64,000 bases of DNA from Dokdonella immobilis (GTDB lineage Bacteria; Pseudomonadota; Gammaproteobacteria; Xanthomonadales; Rhodanobacteraceae): positions 1 through 64,000 of the forward strand of contig NZ_FOVF01000016.1 in the NCBI RefSeq assembly GCF_900115085.1, given 5' to 3'. Below are positions 44,961 to 53,705 of this stretch, one piece after another. The notes beneath the pieces were generated by a model. It saw only the letters and a list, made by a program, of their open reading frames with translations. It made no database searches and had not been told where the DNA came from. The first letter of the stretch is position 1. The number at the start of each line of letters is the position of its first letter. The position numbers were made by a program, and so were the translations under genes.

Positions 44961-45058
44961 CAATGCGTGACGGAGCGTGCCATGGGAGCCCTTCGTGCCC
45001 GACCGGGCTGTCCGATCGAGTACCCTGCGTCGGGTCCGTGAATCCGCTGGAGCGAGCC

Positions 45059-45463
45059 ATGACCCAACAGTTCCATGCCATGGCCCTCGTCGTGCGTGAC
45101 TATGACGAGGCGATCGACTGGTACGCGAGGGTGCTCGGCTTCGAGCTGCTCGAGGACACGCCGCGCGAACCGGGCAAGCGCTGGGTCCGGATGGCGCCGA
45201 CCGGCTCGCATGGCGCCTGCCTGCTGCTGGCGCGCGCGGCCAATGCGGAACAGGCGGCACGTATCGGCAACCAGACCGGCGGCCGCGTCTTCCTGTTCCT
45301 GCACACCGACGATTTTGCCCGCGATTACGCGCGCATGCAGGAACACCGGGTGAAGTTCTGCGAAGAGCCCCGCTACGAGGAGTACGGCACGGTGGTCGTC
45401 TTCGAGGACCTGTACGGCAATCGCTGGGACCTGATCGAACCGAAGTCCGCGGGAACGCCCTGA
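45059..45463 (+). CDS. VOC (glyoxalase/bleomycin-resistance-like) family protein
   Basis: 134 residues, two beta-alpha-beta-beta-beta modules: FHAMALVVRDYDEAIDWYAR at the start, and VVVFEDLYGNRWDLIEP at the end with the metal-binding Glu. The substrate is not predictable. The ATG at 45,059 is the first family-like start; the open frame upstream crosses the hipB leader. Its stop overlaps the threonine synthase start by 1 nt (TGATG), so the two are co-translated. Confidence 0.9.
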   Translation: MTQQFHAMALVVRDYDEAIDWYARVLGFELLEDTPREPGKRWVRMAPTGSHGACLLLARAANAEQAARIGNQTGGRVFLFLHTDDFARDYARMQEHRVKFCEEPRYEEYGTVVVFEDLYGNRWDLIEPKSAGTP

Positions 45464-46716
45464 TGGCCTTCGTGCGTTGCCTGCGGGGCATCGCGTCGGG
45501 CGCCGAGTATGCGGCCGACCGGCCGATGAATCTGGATCCGCTGGACGGGCGGCCGGTCGAGATGGTCCTCGACCTCGAGCGACTCGCCGCCGAAAGGCCC
45601 GGGCAATCCTGGTACAAGCCCCGGCGCAAGGACATCTGGCGCTTCGGTGCATTGATGGCGCTCGATATCGACGATCCGGTCGATGCCGCGCACATCATCG
45701 CGCTCGGCGAAGGGGCGACTCCGCTGCTCGACTACGCCCGCCATCCCGTTGCCCGCAAGGCCGGACTCGCACTTGCGATCAAGGAGGAGGGCAAGGCCCA
45801 CGCCGGATTCGGCGCCAACCCGACCCAGAGTTTCAAGGACCGCGGCATGGCCATGGTGGTCGCCCAGGCGCGCCGGCTCGGCATCGAAAAGCTTGCGGTG
45901 CCGACCCAGGGCAATGCCGGCGATTCGCTGGTCCATTACGCGCTGGCGGCAGGGCTGTCGGTGGTCGTGGCAATGCCCGGCGACACGCCCGCGCCAATCC
46001 TCGGCAACGTCGCCGCGGCCGCGCACCGCCACCCGCAACAGGTCCTGCTCGAACTCGCCGGTCCAACCATTCGCGAGGCCGGAGCCCTGCTCAAGGAAAA
46101 GTACATCCCACAAGGCTACTTTTCCGTGGCGACGTTCCAGGAACCGGGCTGGCGCATCGAGGGCAAGAAGTCGCTCGGCCTCGAACTGGCCGAACCGGCG
46201 CCGGGCTCGATGCGCTGGAGTCTTCCCGATGCGGTCATCTACCCAACCGGCGGCGGTACCGGTGTACTCGGCATGTGGAAAGCCTGGCAGGAACTCGAGG
46301 CCCTCGGCCTGATCGATAGCCGCCGTCCGCGCATGATCTGCGTGCAAAGCGATGCGATGCCGCCGCTGGTGCGCGCCTTCGATGCCGGGTTGGCAGACAC
46401 TACGGCGCAGGTCGGCAAGGGCACCCTGGCCTTCGGCCTCAACGTGCCCGCCGGAGTCGGTCACTTCCGCGTTCTCGAAATCATTCGGGCCAGCGGCGGC
46501 GCGGCAGTTGCCGTGGCTGAATCCGACATCGCCGCCGAACTGCATCGGGTCTGGCACGAGACGCACTGGTGGATCAGTCCGGAAGGTGCCGCCTGCCTGG
46601 CCGCGCTGCCGGAGTTGCTCGAGCGCGGCTTGCTCCGGCGCGACGAGCGCGTCATCGCCGTCAATACCGGGTCGGCCGAGAAATACCTGCCGGCCCTGCG
46701 TCACCTGCTGGACTGA
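45463..46716 (+). CDS. Threonine synthase-like PLP enzyme
   Basis: 417 residues, a fold-type II PLP enzyme. FGANPTQSFKDRGMAMVV holds the Schiff-base Lys near residue 125, and IYPTGGGTGVLGMWKAW binds the PLP phosphate. These match the ThrC2-like threonine synthases, which convert O-phosphohomoserine to threonine. The N-terminal CLRGIASGAEYAADRPMN replaces the zinc-finger-like start some members have. No thrA/thrB lie nearby, and a related beta-replacing activity cannot be excluded. It overlaps the VOC gene. Confidence 0.85.
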   Translation: MAFVRCLRGIASGAEYAADRPMNLDPLDGRPVEMVLDLERLAAERPGQSWYKPRRKDIWRFGALMALDIDDPVDAAHIIALGEGATPLLDYARHPVARKAGLALAIKEEGKAHAGFGANPTQSFKDRGMAMVVAQARRLGIEKLAVPTQGNAGDSLVHYALAAGLSVVVAMPGDTPAPILGNVAAAAHRHPQQVLLELAGPTIREAGALLKEKYIPQGYFSVATFQEPGWRIEGKKSLGLELAEPAPGSMRWSLPDAVIYPTGGGTGVLGMWKAWQELEALGLIDSRRPRMICVQSDAMPPLVRAFDAGLADTTAQVGKGTLAFGLNVPAGVGHFRVLEIIRASGGAAVAVAESDIAAELHRVWHETHWWISPEGAACLAALPELLERGLLRRDERVIAVNTGSAEKYLPALRHLLD

Positions 46717-46726
46717 GCGGGCCTGC

Positions 46727-47185
46727 TCAGGATGTTCCGCTGCGGCGCGCGATCCAGCGGTCGAGCTGATTGGCAAAGGCTTGGCGATCGCGCGCATGCA
46801 GGGTCGGCGGGCCGCCCGTATTGACTCCGGCGCCGCGCAGCTCGTCCATGAAGTTGCGCATCGACAGGCGCTGGGCGATCGTGTCGGCGGTATACAGCTC
46901 GCCGCGCGGATTCAGCGCGAGGGCCCCCTTTTCGAGGACCAGCGCGGCCAGCGGGATGTCGGCAGTGACGACGAGATCGAGCGGGCCGACGCGGCGGACG
47001 ATCTCGCTGTCGGCGACATCGATGCCGGCGCCGACCTGGATCGACTGGATGTATCGCGAAGGCGGCGTCCGGATCCACTGGTTGGCGACCAGGGTGACCG
47101 GCAGGCGGGCGCGTTCGGCGGCGCGGAAGAGGATTTCCTTGATCACGTTCGGACAGGCATCGGCATCGACCCAGATCCGGGCCAT
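46727..47185 (-). CDS. YaiI/YqxD family protein (DUF188)
   Basis: 152 residues. The N-terminus [20 protein letters not shown] and [27 protein letters not shown] are diagnostic of DUF188, a PIN-like fold whose acidic residues suggest nuclease chemistry; the role is unknown. Start: the ATG at 47,185. It lies 19 bp downstream of the DMT exporter on the same strand. Confidence 0.93.
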   Translation of the reverse strand: MARIWVDADACPNVIKEILFRAAERARLPVTLVANQWIRTPPSRYIQSIQVGAGIDVADSEIVRRVGPLDLVVTADIPLAALVLEKGALALNPRGELYTADTIAQRLSMRNFMDELRGAGVNTGGPPTLHARDRQAFANQLDRWIARRSGTS

Positions 47186-47204
47186 CGCCGGTGCTGGCGC
47201 CTGC

Positions 47205-48122
47205 TCACTCAAGGATGTTCTTGGCCTCCGCCACGGCGAGGATTTCCGGCTGCACGGTCTCGCCCGCACGATTGATCAGCGGATGGATGAAGACGGCGCC
47301 GAGGATGATGACCACGCCGAGATAGAACAGCGGCGTCAGTTCGCGCTGTTCGCCGAACAGGACCGCCGCGAGCACAATCGCATAGACCGGTTCGAGGTTG
47401 ACCGCAAGCTGGGCGCTGAAAGCGGTCATGTGGCGCAGGGCGACCAGCGACAGGGCGAAGGGTAGCAGGGTGCAGGCGATCGAAAGGCAAAGCAGCAGGA
47501 TCAGGTCGTGGCCACCCGGCACTTCGAATATGGAGCCGGCAAAGGCCGGGAACAGCCACGGCATGACCGGTGCGAGCACGGTCAGGGCCAGCGTGCCAGC
47601 GCCGAGTTCGATGCCGGTGACGGTCAGGGCGTCGCCATGCTCTACCAGGCGCTTGTTCAATGATCCGAAGATCGCGACGAGCAGGGCCGACAGCGCACCG
47701 ACCACGATGCCGAGCCGGAACGAATCGGGCACGCCGCCAACAACCAGGGCGACGCCGGGCAACACCGAGAGGCCGAGCACCAACTCGCGCCGGGAAAAGC
47801 GGCGATGGGCAAGCTTGGGTTCGATCAGCGCTGTGAAGGCTGTGGCCAGGGCGATGCAGGTGGCTGCTACCGAGGCGTTCGAAAGCTTGATCGCGCCGTA
47901 GAAGGTCAGCCAATGCAGGGCGACCAGCACGCCGATGCCGGCATAGGCCAGGACCAGTTTCAGCGACATTTTGCGCAGACCGCGCCAGGCTCGCGGGATC
48001 AGCGTCAGCACGGCAACGACCAGCAGCATGCGCCACCAGACCAGGGGCAGGGCGGGCAATGAGATCAACTTGCCGATAATCGGCGTGAAGCCCCAGAGCA
48101 GGACGCAGAAGTGGATCTGCAT
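47205..48122 (-). CDS. DMT superfamily transporter (EamA domains)
   Basis: 305 residues, ten membrane segments in two EamA repeats ([20 protein letters not shown]... and ...[20 protein letters not shown], the usual end of repeat two). Such carriers export amino acids or other small metabolites. The ATG at 48,122 begins helix 1 directly; the in-frame sequence upstream is not membrane-like and is treated as leader. It is divergent from the MAPEG gene at 48,307. Confidence 0.88.
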   Translation of the reverse strand: MQIHFCVLLWGFTPIIGKLISLPALPLVWWRMLLVVAVLTLIPRAWRGLRKMSLKLVLAYAGIGVLVALHWLTFYGAIKLSNASVAATCIALATAFTALIEPKLAHRRFSRRELVLGLSVLPGVALVVGGVPDSFRLGIVVGALSALLVAIFGSLNKRLVEHGDALTVTGIELGAGTLALTVLAPVMPWLFPAFAGSIFEVPGGHDLILLLCLSIACTLLPFALSLVALRHMTAFSAQLAVNLEPVYAIVLAAVLFGEQRELTPLFYLGVVIILGAVFIHPLINRAGETVQPEILAVAEAKNILE

Positions 48123-48306
48123 CTGGGCCTTTGTGGTGGCGGACAGAGTACTCAGGGTGGCGGACTCGGCGTGGATTGGACGGAGGCCTCGCACGGGGCG
48201 GGCGGGGCCGGCAAGCATGCCACAGCGACCGTTGCGATTGACCGGCATGGCGTGCGCGGGAGGCCGAATTTCGGCACACTCCGATTCCACGCCTTGGGGG
48301 ATCGTC

Positions 48307-48696
48307 ATGTCGATAGAACTGCAGATGCTGGCCTGGTCCATCGTGCTCGGTCTCCTCCACATCCTCCTCGGGGCGACCTTGGGAACGATGCAGCGCGGGT
48401 TGAAATGGAATGCCAGCGCGCGCGATGGCGTGCCGGAACCGCTGACCGGCGTGGCCGGGCGGCTCGAACGTGCCAATCACAATTTCCGCGAGACCTTCGT
48501 GTTCTTTGCCGCCGCAGTGATCGCGGTTTTGCTCGCCGGAAAGAGCGGTTCGCAGACCGCGCTCGGCGCGCAGATCTATTTCTGGGCGCGCCTGGCCTAT
48601 CTGCCCGTATACGCCGCCGGCATCCCGTTCCTGCGGACCCTGATCTGGGGCGTGTCGATGGCGGGCTTGCTGATGGTGCTGCTGGCCCTGTTCTGA
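48307..48696 (+). CDS. MAPEG family membrane protein, second copy
   Basis: 129 residues with four membrane segments. RLERANHNFRETFVFFAAAV near residue 51 is the MAPEG motif with Glu replacing the usual Asn-x-x-Glu spacing (N.RE). It resembles the copy at 42,599 only in the core motif. Start: the ATG at 48,307. It is followed after 16 bp by the class IV aminotransferase gene. Confidence 0.85.
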   Translation: MSIELQMLAWSIVLGLLHILLGATLGTMQRGLKWNASARDGVPEPLTGVAGRLERANHNFRETFVFFAAAVIAVLLAGKSGSQTALGAQIYFWARLAYLPVYAAGIPFLRTLIWGVSMAGLLMVLLALF

Positions 48697-48712
48697 TCGA
48701 GGCTTCGCGCAC

Positions 48713-49510
48713 ATGTCGGCGCAACGCATCGAACTGAACGGAGGCAAGCCGGATCCGCCGGCGCTGGCCTCGTTGGCCCAGGTCAACTACGGTCATTTCA
48801 CCACCCTGCAGGTGCAGCAGGGCGGCGCGCGCGGCTTTCGCCTGCACCTGCAGCGCCTCGCCAATGCGACGCGCGAGCTGTTCGGCACGGAACTGGATCT
48901 CGACCGGGTGCGCGCGCACGTGCGCCACCTGCTCAGTGACCAGCCGGCGACCGTGCGCATCACCGTGTTCTCGCGCCAGCTCGATCGCAGCCGACTCGAA
49001 AGCCCGGTCGAGGTCGACATCCTGGTCGCGGTCGGCGCGCCGGCCACCCCGCCGACCACGCCCGTGCGCCTTCGCAGCCGGGTACACGAACGCGTGCTGC
49101 CCCGGATCAAGCACGTCGGCACCTTCGATCTCTGGCATCAGCGTCGCCAGGCCCGCCTCGAGGGCTTCGACGACGTGCTGTTCTGCACGCGCGAAGGCGA
49201 GGTGTCCGAGGGTTCGACCTGGAACATCGGCTTCTGGGACGGGTCCCGGGTGACCTGGCCGAGTGCGCCGGCCCTGGCCGGTATCACCCGGCAGATTCTT
49301 TCGGCCGGGCTGGCCCAGGTCGGCTTCGAATCCGTGACCACGCCGGTGGCGTTGGCCGAGCTCGACCGCTTCCGTGCGGCCTTCATCGTCAATACCGGAT
49401 TAACCGGTCCGCTGGTTGCCAGCATCGACGCGCACGGTTTCGAAATCGATGCGGACTTGCCGCAACGCTTGCGTTCGGCCTATTTGTCGCAGCCCCTGGA
49501 GCCGATCTGA
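48713..49510 (+). CDS. Class IV aminotransferase-like PLP protein
   Basis: 265 residues, fold-type IV. The PLP lysine lies in PRIKHVGTFD (near residue 132), followed by GFDDVLFCTREGEVSEGSTWNIGF, where the catalytic-site Glu and the Ser-Thr-Asn phosphate-binding residues sit, and by AGITRQILSAG. Members are D-amino acid or branched-chain aminotransferases or aminodeoxychorismate lyases (PabC). The short length and GxxSEGSTWN pattern allow PabC-like or D-amino acid-type activity. No pabB is nearby, so it is left unnamed. Confidence 0.85.
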   Translation: MSAQRIELNGGKPDPPALASLAQVNYGHFTTLQVQQGGARGFRLHLQRLANATRELFGTELDLDRVRAHVRHLLSDQPATVRITVFSRQLDRSRLESPVEVDILVAVGAPATPPTTPVRLRSRVHERVLPRIKHVGTFDLWHQRRQARLEGFDDVLFCTREGEVSEGSTWNIGFWDGSRVTWPSAPALAGITRQILSAGLAQVGFESVTTPVALAELDRFRAAFIVNTGLTGPLVASIDAHGFEIDADLPQRLRSAYLSQPLEPI

Positions 49511-49661
49511 TGGCAGCTGCGGAGCCGGACCACTGGGCCGCGCCTGCCGTGCCGGTGGCCCGGTCGCCGCAGGACCTTCGATACTCGCTCATTGGCAGGT
49601 GCAAAGCGATGAGCTTCGCTGCTAGTGTGCGAGGCTGCCTTCCGATTCAGTTTCCCACCGC

Positions 49662-50564
49662 ATGACATCGTCGCTGCTGTCGCTGCCGCGGATTGCCTTC
49701 AGCGCGACGCTGATCGCCGTCAATACCGTGATTCACGCCACCCCGCTGTTGCTGCTGGCGATGGTCAAGCTGCTGGTGCCGATCACCGGCTTCAGGGATG
49801 TCATTTCGCGCCTGCTCGTGCGCATCGCCGAGAGCTGGATCGCGGTCAACAGCTGGCTCATGACGACCCTCGGCCGCGTGCGCATCGAAGTGGAAGGCCT
49901 GCAGGGGCTGCAGCGCCGTGGCTGGTACCTGGTGATCTGCAACCACCAGAGCTGGGTCGATATCCCGGTCCTGCAGCAGGTCTTCAACCGACGCATTCCG
50001 TTCCTCAAGTTCTTCCTGAAAAGCCAGTTGATCTGGGTGCCGGTCCTCGGCCTGGCCTGGTGGGCGCTCGACTTTCCGTTCATGAAGCGCTACTCGAGGG
50101 AACAGCTCGCGCAGCATCCCGAGCTACGCGGCAAGGACATCGAATCGACCCGACGGGCCTGCGAGAAATACCGCAAGCTGCCGGTGTCGGTGATGAACTT
50201 CGTCGAAGGCACGCGATTCACCGAGGCCAAGCATGATCGCCAGGGTTCGCCCTTCGTCCACCTGCTGAGTCCACGCGCCGGTGGCATTGCCTTCGTGCTC
50301 GACGCGATGGGCGACATGATGAAGGCGGTCGTCGATGTCACCCTGATCTATCCTGCCGGTCGCCCCGGGATCGCCGACCTGCTGGCCGGACGCATTCGCG
50401 AGGTCAGGGTCCAGGTCCGGGAAATTCCGATTCCGGCCGACCTGCTCGGCGGCGACTATGAAAACGACCCGGTCTTTCGCGAGCGCTTCCAGGCGTGGCT
50501 GAATGCACTGTGGACGGAAAAGGACACGGCCATGAGCCTGGCGGCCCGGCCGGACGAGGCATGA
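49662..50564 (+). CDS. 1-acyl-glycerol-3-phosphate acyltransferase-like membrane protein (YihG type)
   Basis: 300 residues. An N-terminal membrane segment (VIHATPLLLLAMVKLLVPIT) is followed by the acyltransferase blocks NHQSWVDIP (HX4D, near residue 94), the block II FLKFFLKSQLIWVP and block III NFVEGTRFT (near 178). The length and the KSQLIWVPVLGLAWWALDFP wording match YihG/LpxL-unrelated lysophospholipid acyltransferases of gammaproteobacteria. It acylates lysophosphatidate or lysophospholipids at the inner membrane. Confidence 0.88.
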   Translation: MTSSLLSLPRIAFSATLIAVNTVIHATPLLLLAMVKLLVPITGFRDVISRLLVRIAESWIAVNSWLMTTLGRVRIEVEGLQGLQRRGWYLVICNHQSWVDIPVLQQVFNRRIPFLKFFLKSQLIWVPVLGLAWWALDFPFMKRYSREQLAQHPELRGKDIESTRRACEKYRKLPVSVMNFVEGTRFTEAKHDRQGSPFVHLLSPRAGGIAFVLDAMGDMMKAVVDVTLIYPAGRPGIADLLAGRIREVRVQVREIPIPADLLGGDYENDPVFRERFQAWLNALWTEKDTAMSLAARPDEA

Positions 50565-50614
50565 ACAGGGCAAATCGACCACGCGGACCGGACAGCCACG
50601 GGCCCGGGTCCTGA

Positions 50615-50620
50615 TAGAAT
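50615..50620 (+). promoter_or_regulatory. Probable -10 box of yebC
   Basis: TAGAAT lies 74 bp before the yebC start in the only non-coding stretch upstream. A matching -35 is not clear. Confidence 0.35.
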
Positions 50621-50694
50621 AGGCGGCTTGACTGGCGTCTCGCACCCGCGTGCGCAGCCGCCGAACTGACTCCATCAAAGGCGCAGGTATTCCC

Positions 50695-51417
50695 ATGGGC
50701 AGAGGCCCCAGCATCGAAGGTCGCAAGAACGCCGAGGACGCGAAACGCGGCAAGATTTTCACCAAGCTGATCCGCGAGATCACCGTGGCGGCGCGCAACG
50801 GCGGCGACCCGGCAACCAATGCGCGCCTGCGCATCGGCATCGAGAAGGCCCTTTCGGCCAACATGACCAAGGACACGATCGAACGCGCGATCAAGCGTGG
50901 CTCGGGCGCCGATGGCGCCGACGGCATGGAGGAGCTGCGCTACGAGGGCTATGGCCCGGGTGGTGTCGCCCTGATCATCGATGCCATGACCGACAATTCG
51001 GTGCGCACCGTGGCCGATGTGCGCCATGCCCTGTCCAAGCATGGCGGCAACCTCGGCACCAGCGGATCGGTGGCCTTCCAGTTTGCCCGGGTCGGCGAAC
51101 TGGTTTTCGAAACGGCCACGCCCGAGCGCGAGGAGAAGGTGCTCGAGGCCGCGCTTGAAGCAGGAGCCGACGACGTGGTCAGTGAAGACGGTCGCACGAC
51201 CGTCCTCTGTGCGCCCGAGAGTTTCGAGACGGTCAAGCAGGGTCTGGTCGCGGCCGGATTCGAGCCGCTCAGCGATGCGGTCGTCATGCGACCGGCGAAC
51301 CGGGTTGCGGTTTCCGGTGAGATCGCCGAAACCCTGGCCGATCTGCTCGACTGGCTCGATGAGCTCGATGATGTGCAGCATGTCTACCATAACGCCGCCT
51401 TGCCGGAATCGGCATGA
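50695..51417 (+). CDS. yebC: YebC/PmpR family protein
   Basis: 240 residues. The N-terminus [20 protein letters not shown] and the middle [19 protein letters not shown] are diagnostic. The family is a DNA-binding regulator (PmpR) and, per recent work on members, a translation factor that relieves stalling at proline runs. It usually stands before ruvC; here ruvC is absent and an exported EEP lipoprotein gene follows with a 4-nt overlap. Start: the ATG at 50,695; the longer frame is leader. Confidence 0.95.
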   Translation: MGRGPSIEGRKNAEDAKRGKIFTKLIREITVAARNGGDPATNARLRIGIEKALSANMTKDTIERAIKRGSGADGADGMEELRYEGYGPGGVALIIDAMTDNSVRTVADVRHALSKHGGNLGTSGSVAFQFARVGELVFETATPEREEKVLEAALEAGADDVVSEDGRTTVLCAPESFETVKQGLVAAGFEPLSDAVVMRPANRVAVSGEIAETLADLLDWLDELDDVQHVYHNAALPESA

Positions 51418-52373
51418 TGCAGGTCGGGATGGATTCGTCGCCGACGAGCAAACACGGGAAGCATCCGATGGCGTGTGCATGGAGTTGGGCGGGTCTGTGT
51501 CTGCTGGTCCTGCTGGCGGGGTGCGCCCCGCAGTCGACGCGCCAATCCGATCTGGCGCGTTCATTCAAGATCGCGACCTGGAATCTCGAGCACCTGGCTG
51601 AAGCCAATGGCCTTGGTTGCCGCCCGCGCAACGACGCCGACTATGCCGGCCTGCGTGACTACGCGACCCGGCTCGGCGCCGATGTGGTGGCGTTCGAGGA
51701 AGTCGAAAACCTCGCTGCGGCGCAGCGGGTCTTTGCGCCGGATCGCTATGACATCGTGATGTCGACGCGGCCGGACAGCGGTCGCAACGGTTTCTGCGGG
51801 CACGACAGCACGGACGGTCCGCACATTCGCACCCAGAACACCGGTTTCGCCATCCGCAAGGGAATCCGCTACGTGCGCCATCCGGATCTCAGCCAACTGG
51901 GGCTGGGAAATCCCGACTTGCGCTGGGGTGTCGATGTCACCTTGACCGGCTCGCGGCCGCTGCGCCTGCTGGCCCTGCATTTGAAGAGCGGCTGTTCGGC
52001 CGGCTCCGAACGTGAGCCTTGCCCGGTGCTGTTCGACCAGGTACCGGTGCTGCGGCAGTGGATAGCCGCGCGCCATGACGAGGGCACCGATTTCGTCATG
52101 CTCGGCGACTGGAACCGTCGCCTGGCATTGCCCGACGACCTGTTCTGGAAGCAGCTCACCGACGGCTTGCCGCCGGATGCCATGTTGGTCGACGCGGCCA
52201 ATGGTCGCGGCGCCACCTGCGTCGCGCGCTATCCGGACTTCATCGACCACATCGTCATGAGTCCGGCCGCCGCCGCGCGCCTGGTCAAGGATTCCTTCGA
52301 GGAGTTCACCTATGGTGTGCCCGAGGACCAGCATCCTTCGGACCATTGCCCGGTCGCGGTGACGCTCGAGTAG
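51414..52373 (+). CDS. Exported endonuclease/exonuclease/phosphatase family lipoprotein
   Basis: About 319 residues from the overlapping ATG; the signal peptide proper starts at a Met near residue 19 and ends in the lipobox [12 protein letters not shown] motifs: [20 protein letters not shown] (metal Glu), MLGDWNRRL (Asp/Asn) and the terminal PSDHCPVAV (His). It is probably a periplasmic or outer-membrane nuclease or phosphodiesterase. It overlaps yebC by 4 nt; a terminator-like hairpin follows at 52,457-52,478. Confidence 0.88.
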   Translation: MMQVGMDSSPTSKHGKHPMACAWSWAGLCLLVLLAGCAPQSTRQSDLARSFKIATWNLEHLAEANGLGCRPRNDADYAGLRDYATRLGADVVAFEEVENLAAAQRVFAPDRYDIVMSTRPDSGRNGFCGHDSTDGPHIRTQNTGFAIRKGIRYVRHPDLSQLGLGNPDLRWGVDVTLTGSRPLRLLALHLKSGCSAGSEREPCPVLFDQVPVLRQWIAARHDEGTDFVMLGDWNRRLALPDDLFWKQLTDGLPPDAMLVDAANGRGATCVARYPDFIDHIVMSPAAAARLVKDSFEEFTYGVPEDQHPSDHCPVAVTLE

Positions 52374-52383
52374 CTTGGAAGCC

Positions 52384-52508
52384 GGGATTCGAGATTGGTT
52401 GGAGCCGGGATTCGGGATTCGAGATTCGTTAGAGCCAAAGCCAAGAGCTGATCCAGGCTGAGGCGCTTCTCAGCTTTTGCGAGTCCCGAATCCCTAATCC
52501 CGAATCCC
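52384..52508. repeat. GGGATTCG repeats in inverted blocks around a terminator-like hairpin
   Basis: GGGATTCG or near-copies occur at 52,384, 52,408 and 52,414 on the plus strand, and CGAATCCC at 52,487 and 52,501, so the blocks face each other and could form a long imperfect stem. Inside, GCTGAG (52,457-52,462) pairs with CTCAGC (52,469-52,474), followed by TTTT, an intrinsic terminator for the lipoprotein gene. Such GATTCGGGATTCG strings are common in Xanthomonad intergenic DNA. Confidence 0.75.
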
Positions 52509-52514
52509 GTACTT

Positions 52515-52868
52515 TCAGCGCTTGAGCAGATCCTTGAGTCCGGCAAACGGATTGCTCGTTGCCGCGGCCGTGGGCGTTTCCGCACTCGATGCGCTGCCGC
52601 CGGTATGGTCGATGTAGCGTGAGTGCTCGTTGTCGTGGCAATAGACGCAGAGCAGCTCCCAGTTGCTGCCATCCGGCGGATTGAAATCGTGATCGTGGTT
52701 GCGATGATGCACGGTCAGCTCCTGCAGGTTGGCGCGGGTGAATTCGCGCGCGCAGCGGCCACAGACCCATGGATACATCTTCAACGCGCGTTCGCGGTAG
52801 CCTGCATCGCGCTGGGCCGCGTTGCGACGTGCGTCTGCGACGATGCGATCGAGCTTGTTGCTGTCCAT
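52515..52868 (-). CDS. yajD: YajD family HNH nuclease
   Basis: 117 residues. The HNH zinc-finger pattern is clear: CGRCAREF, ELTVHHRNHDHDFN (catalytic His pair), NWELLCVYCHDNEHSRY. The N-terminus DSNKLDRIVADARRNAAQRD matches E. coli YajD. The cellular role is unknown. The tail (about residues 89-117) is Ala/Thr-rich and ends in NPFAGLKDLLKR. It converges with the EEP lipoprotein gene across the repeats. Confidence 0.93.
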   Translation of the reverse strand: MDSNKLDRIVADARRNAAQRDAGYRERALKMYPWVCGRCAREFTRANLQELTVHHRNHDHDFNPPDGSNWELLCVYCHDNEHSRYIDHTGGSASSAETPTAAATSNPFAGLKDLLKR

Positions 52869-52999
52869 CTTCCTCTCCGCGGCCGGAGCGGAATGGTCTC
52901 AGGATTGCAGATGCCTGCCTATGGCCGGGAGCCTGGTGGGGAAGGAAGGGCCCCCTGCGGGCCGCCATGAACGGTTGCCGCAGGAGGCCCCGGGCAAAC

Positions 53000-53344
53000 C
53001 TATTCCTCGAACTCGATTGGCGAATCGAGATCTTCGCAGAAGTTCTGCTTGCTGGCTTCGCTGACGCTGCCATCGGCAAACTCCGCACGCATCCACTGCA
53101 CGCATCCTTCGCCATCGGTGCTGTGGTCCCAGATCATGGTGGCGGTCTTGCCCGGCCCGATGCCGCTGCCGACATCAAAATCGCCCCATTCGGACTTGTC
53201 CTCGGAAACCTGCAGGTTGACGATCCTGGATTGGGTGTTGTTCGCGACCACGAAATGCCATTCGTCGGCGGCGCTGGCCTGCACGGCCGTGAAACCGAAT
53301 GCTGCGCAAAGCAGGGAAGTGCGGAAACAGGTGGAGAGGGTCAT
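53000..53344 (-). CDS. Small exported protein of unknown function
   Basis: 114 residues. Signal peptide LLCAAFGFTAVQASAADE, then a compact domain with NNTQSRIVNLQVSEDKSEWG, GIGPGKTATMIWDHS and GEGCVQWMRAEFADGS...NFCED; the two Cys are likely bridged. The layout, a beta-rich domain with 'N.T...I..L..S', recalls small periplasmic proteins of unknown role. The ATG at 53,344 starts the signal. It is divergent from the mscK-type gene. Confidence 0.7.
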   Translation of the reverse strand: MTLSTCFRTSLLCAAFGFTAVQASAADEWHFVVANNTQSRIVNLQVSEDKSEWGDFDVGSGIGPGKTATMIWDHSTDGEGCVQWMRAEFADGSVSEASKQNFCEDLDSPIEFEE

Positions 53345-53705
53345 TGATACCTCGTGGTACAGGGCTGGGGACGCCGTCGCAGGGACGGGCTGGATGGGCC
53401 AGGACGCTCGGCGACCGTTCATCAAGGTCACGCGAGATCGCCCGGGCCCGGCGTCTGCGCGAAGCAAGAACGGGGCCAAGCCCCGATTGATGGCTGGCCA
53501 CGGCATCACTGCGCCGTCCGTCCGAATGCATCACGATGCGGGTGCACCTGCGACAGGTTCTGACAATGGCTGCGCGCTGTTTTCGGCGTGATCAAGGTTT
53601 GCGCAAGCAGCAGCGCGCTGTCGTGGATCGCGGGGCGGAATAGGCATCCATGGCTTGCGCGGGGATCGCATGCATGGCCTTGTCGAGGGCCAGCGCCCAT
53701 AATCG
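53345..53705. other. Gene-free spacer before the MscK-type gene
   Basis: 361 bp between two divergent genes. Small open frames here have no recognisable features. It must contain both promoters, but I could not identify a convincing -35/-10 pair. Confidence 0.45.
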
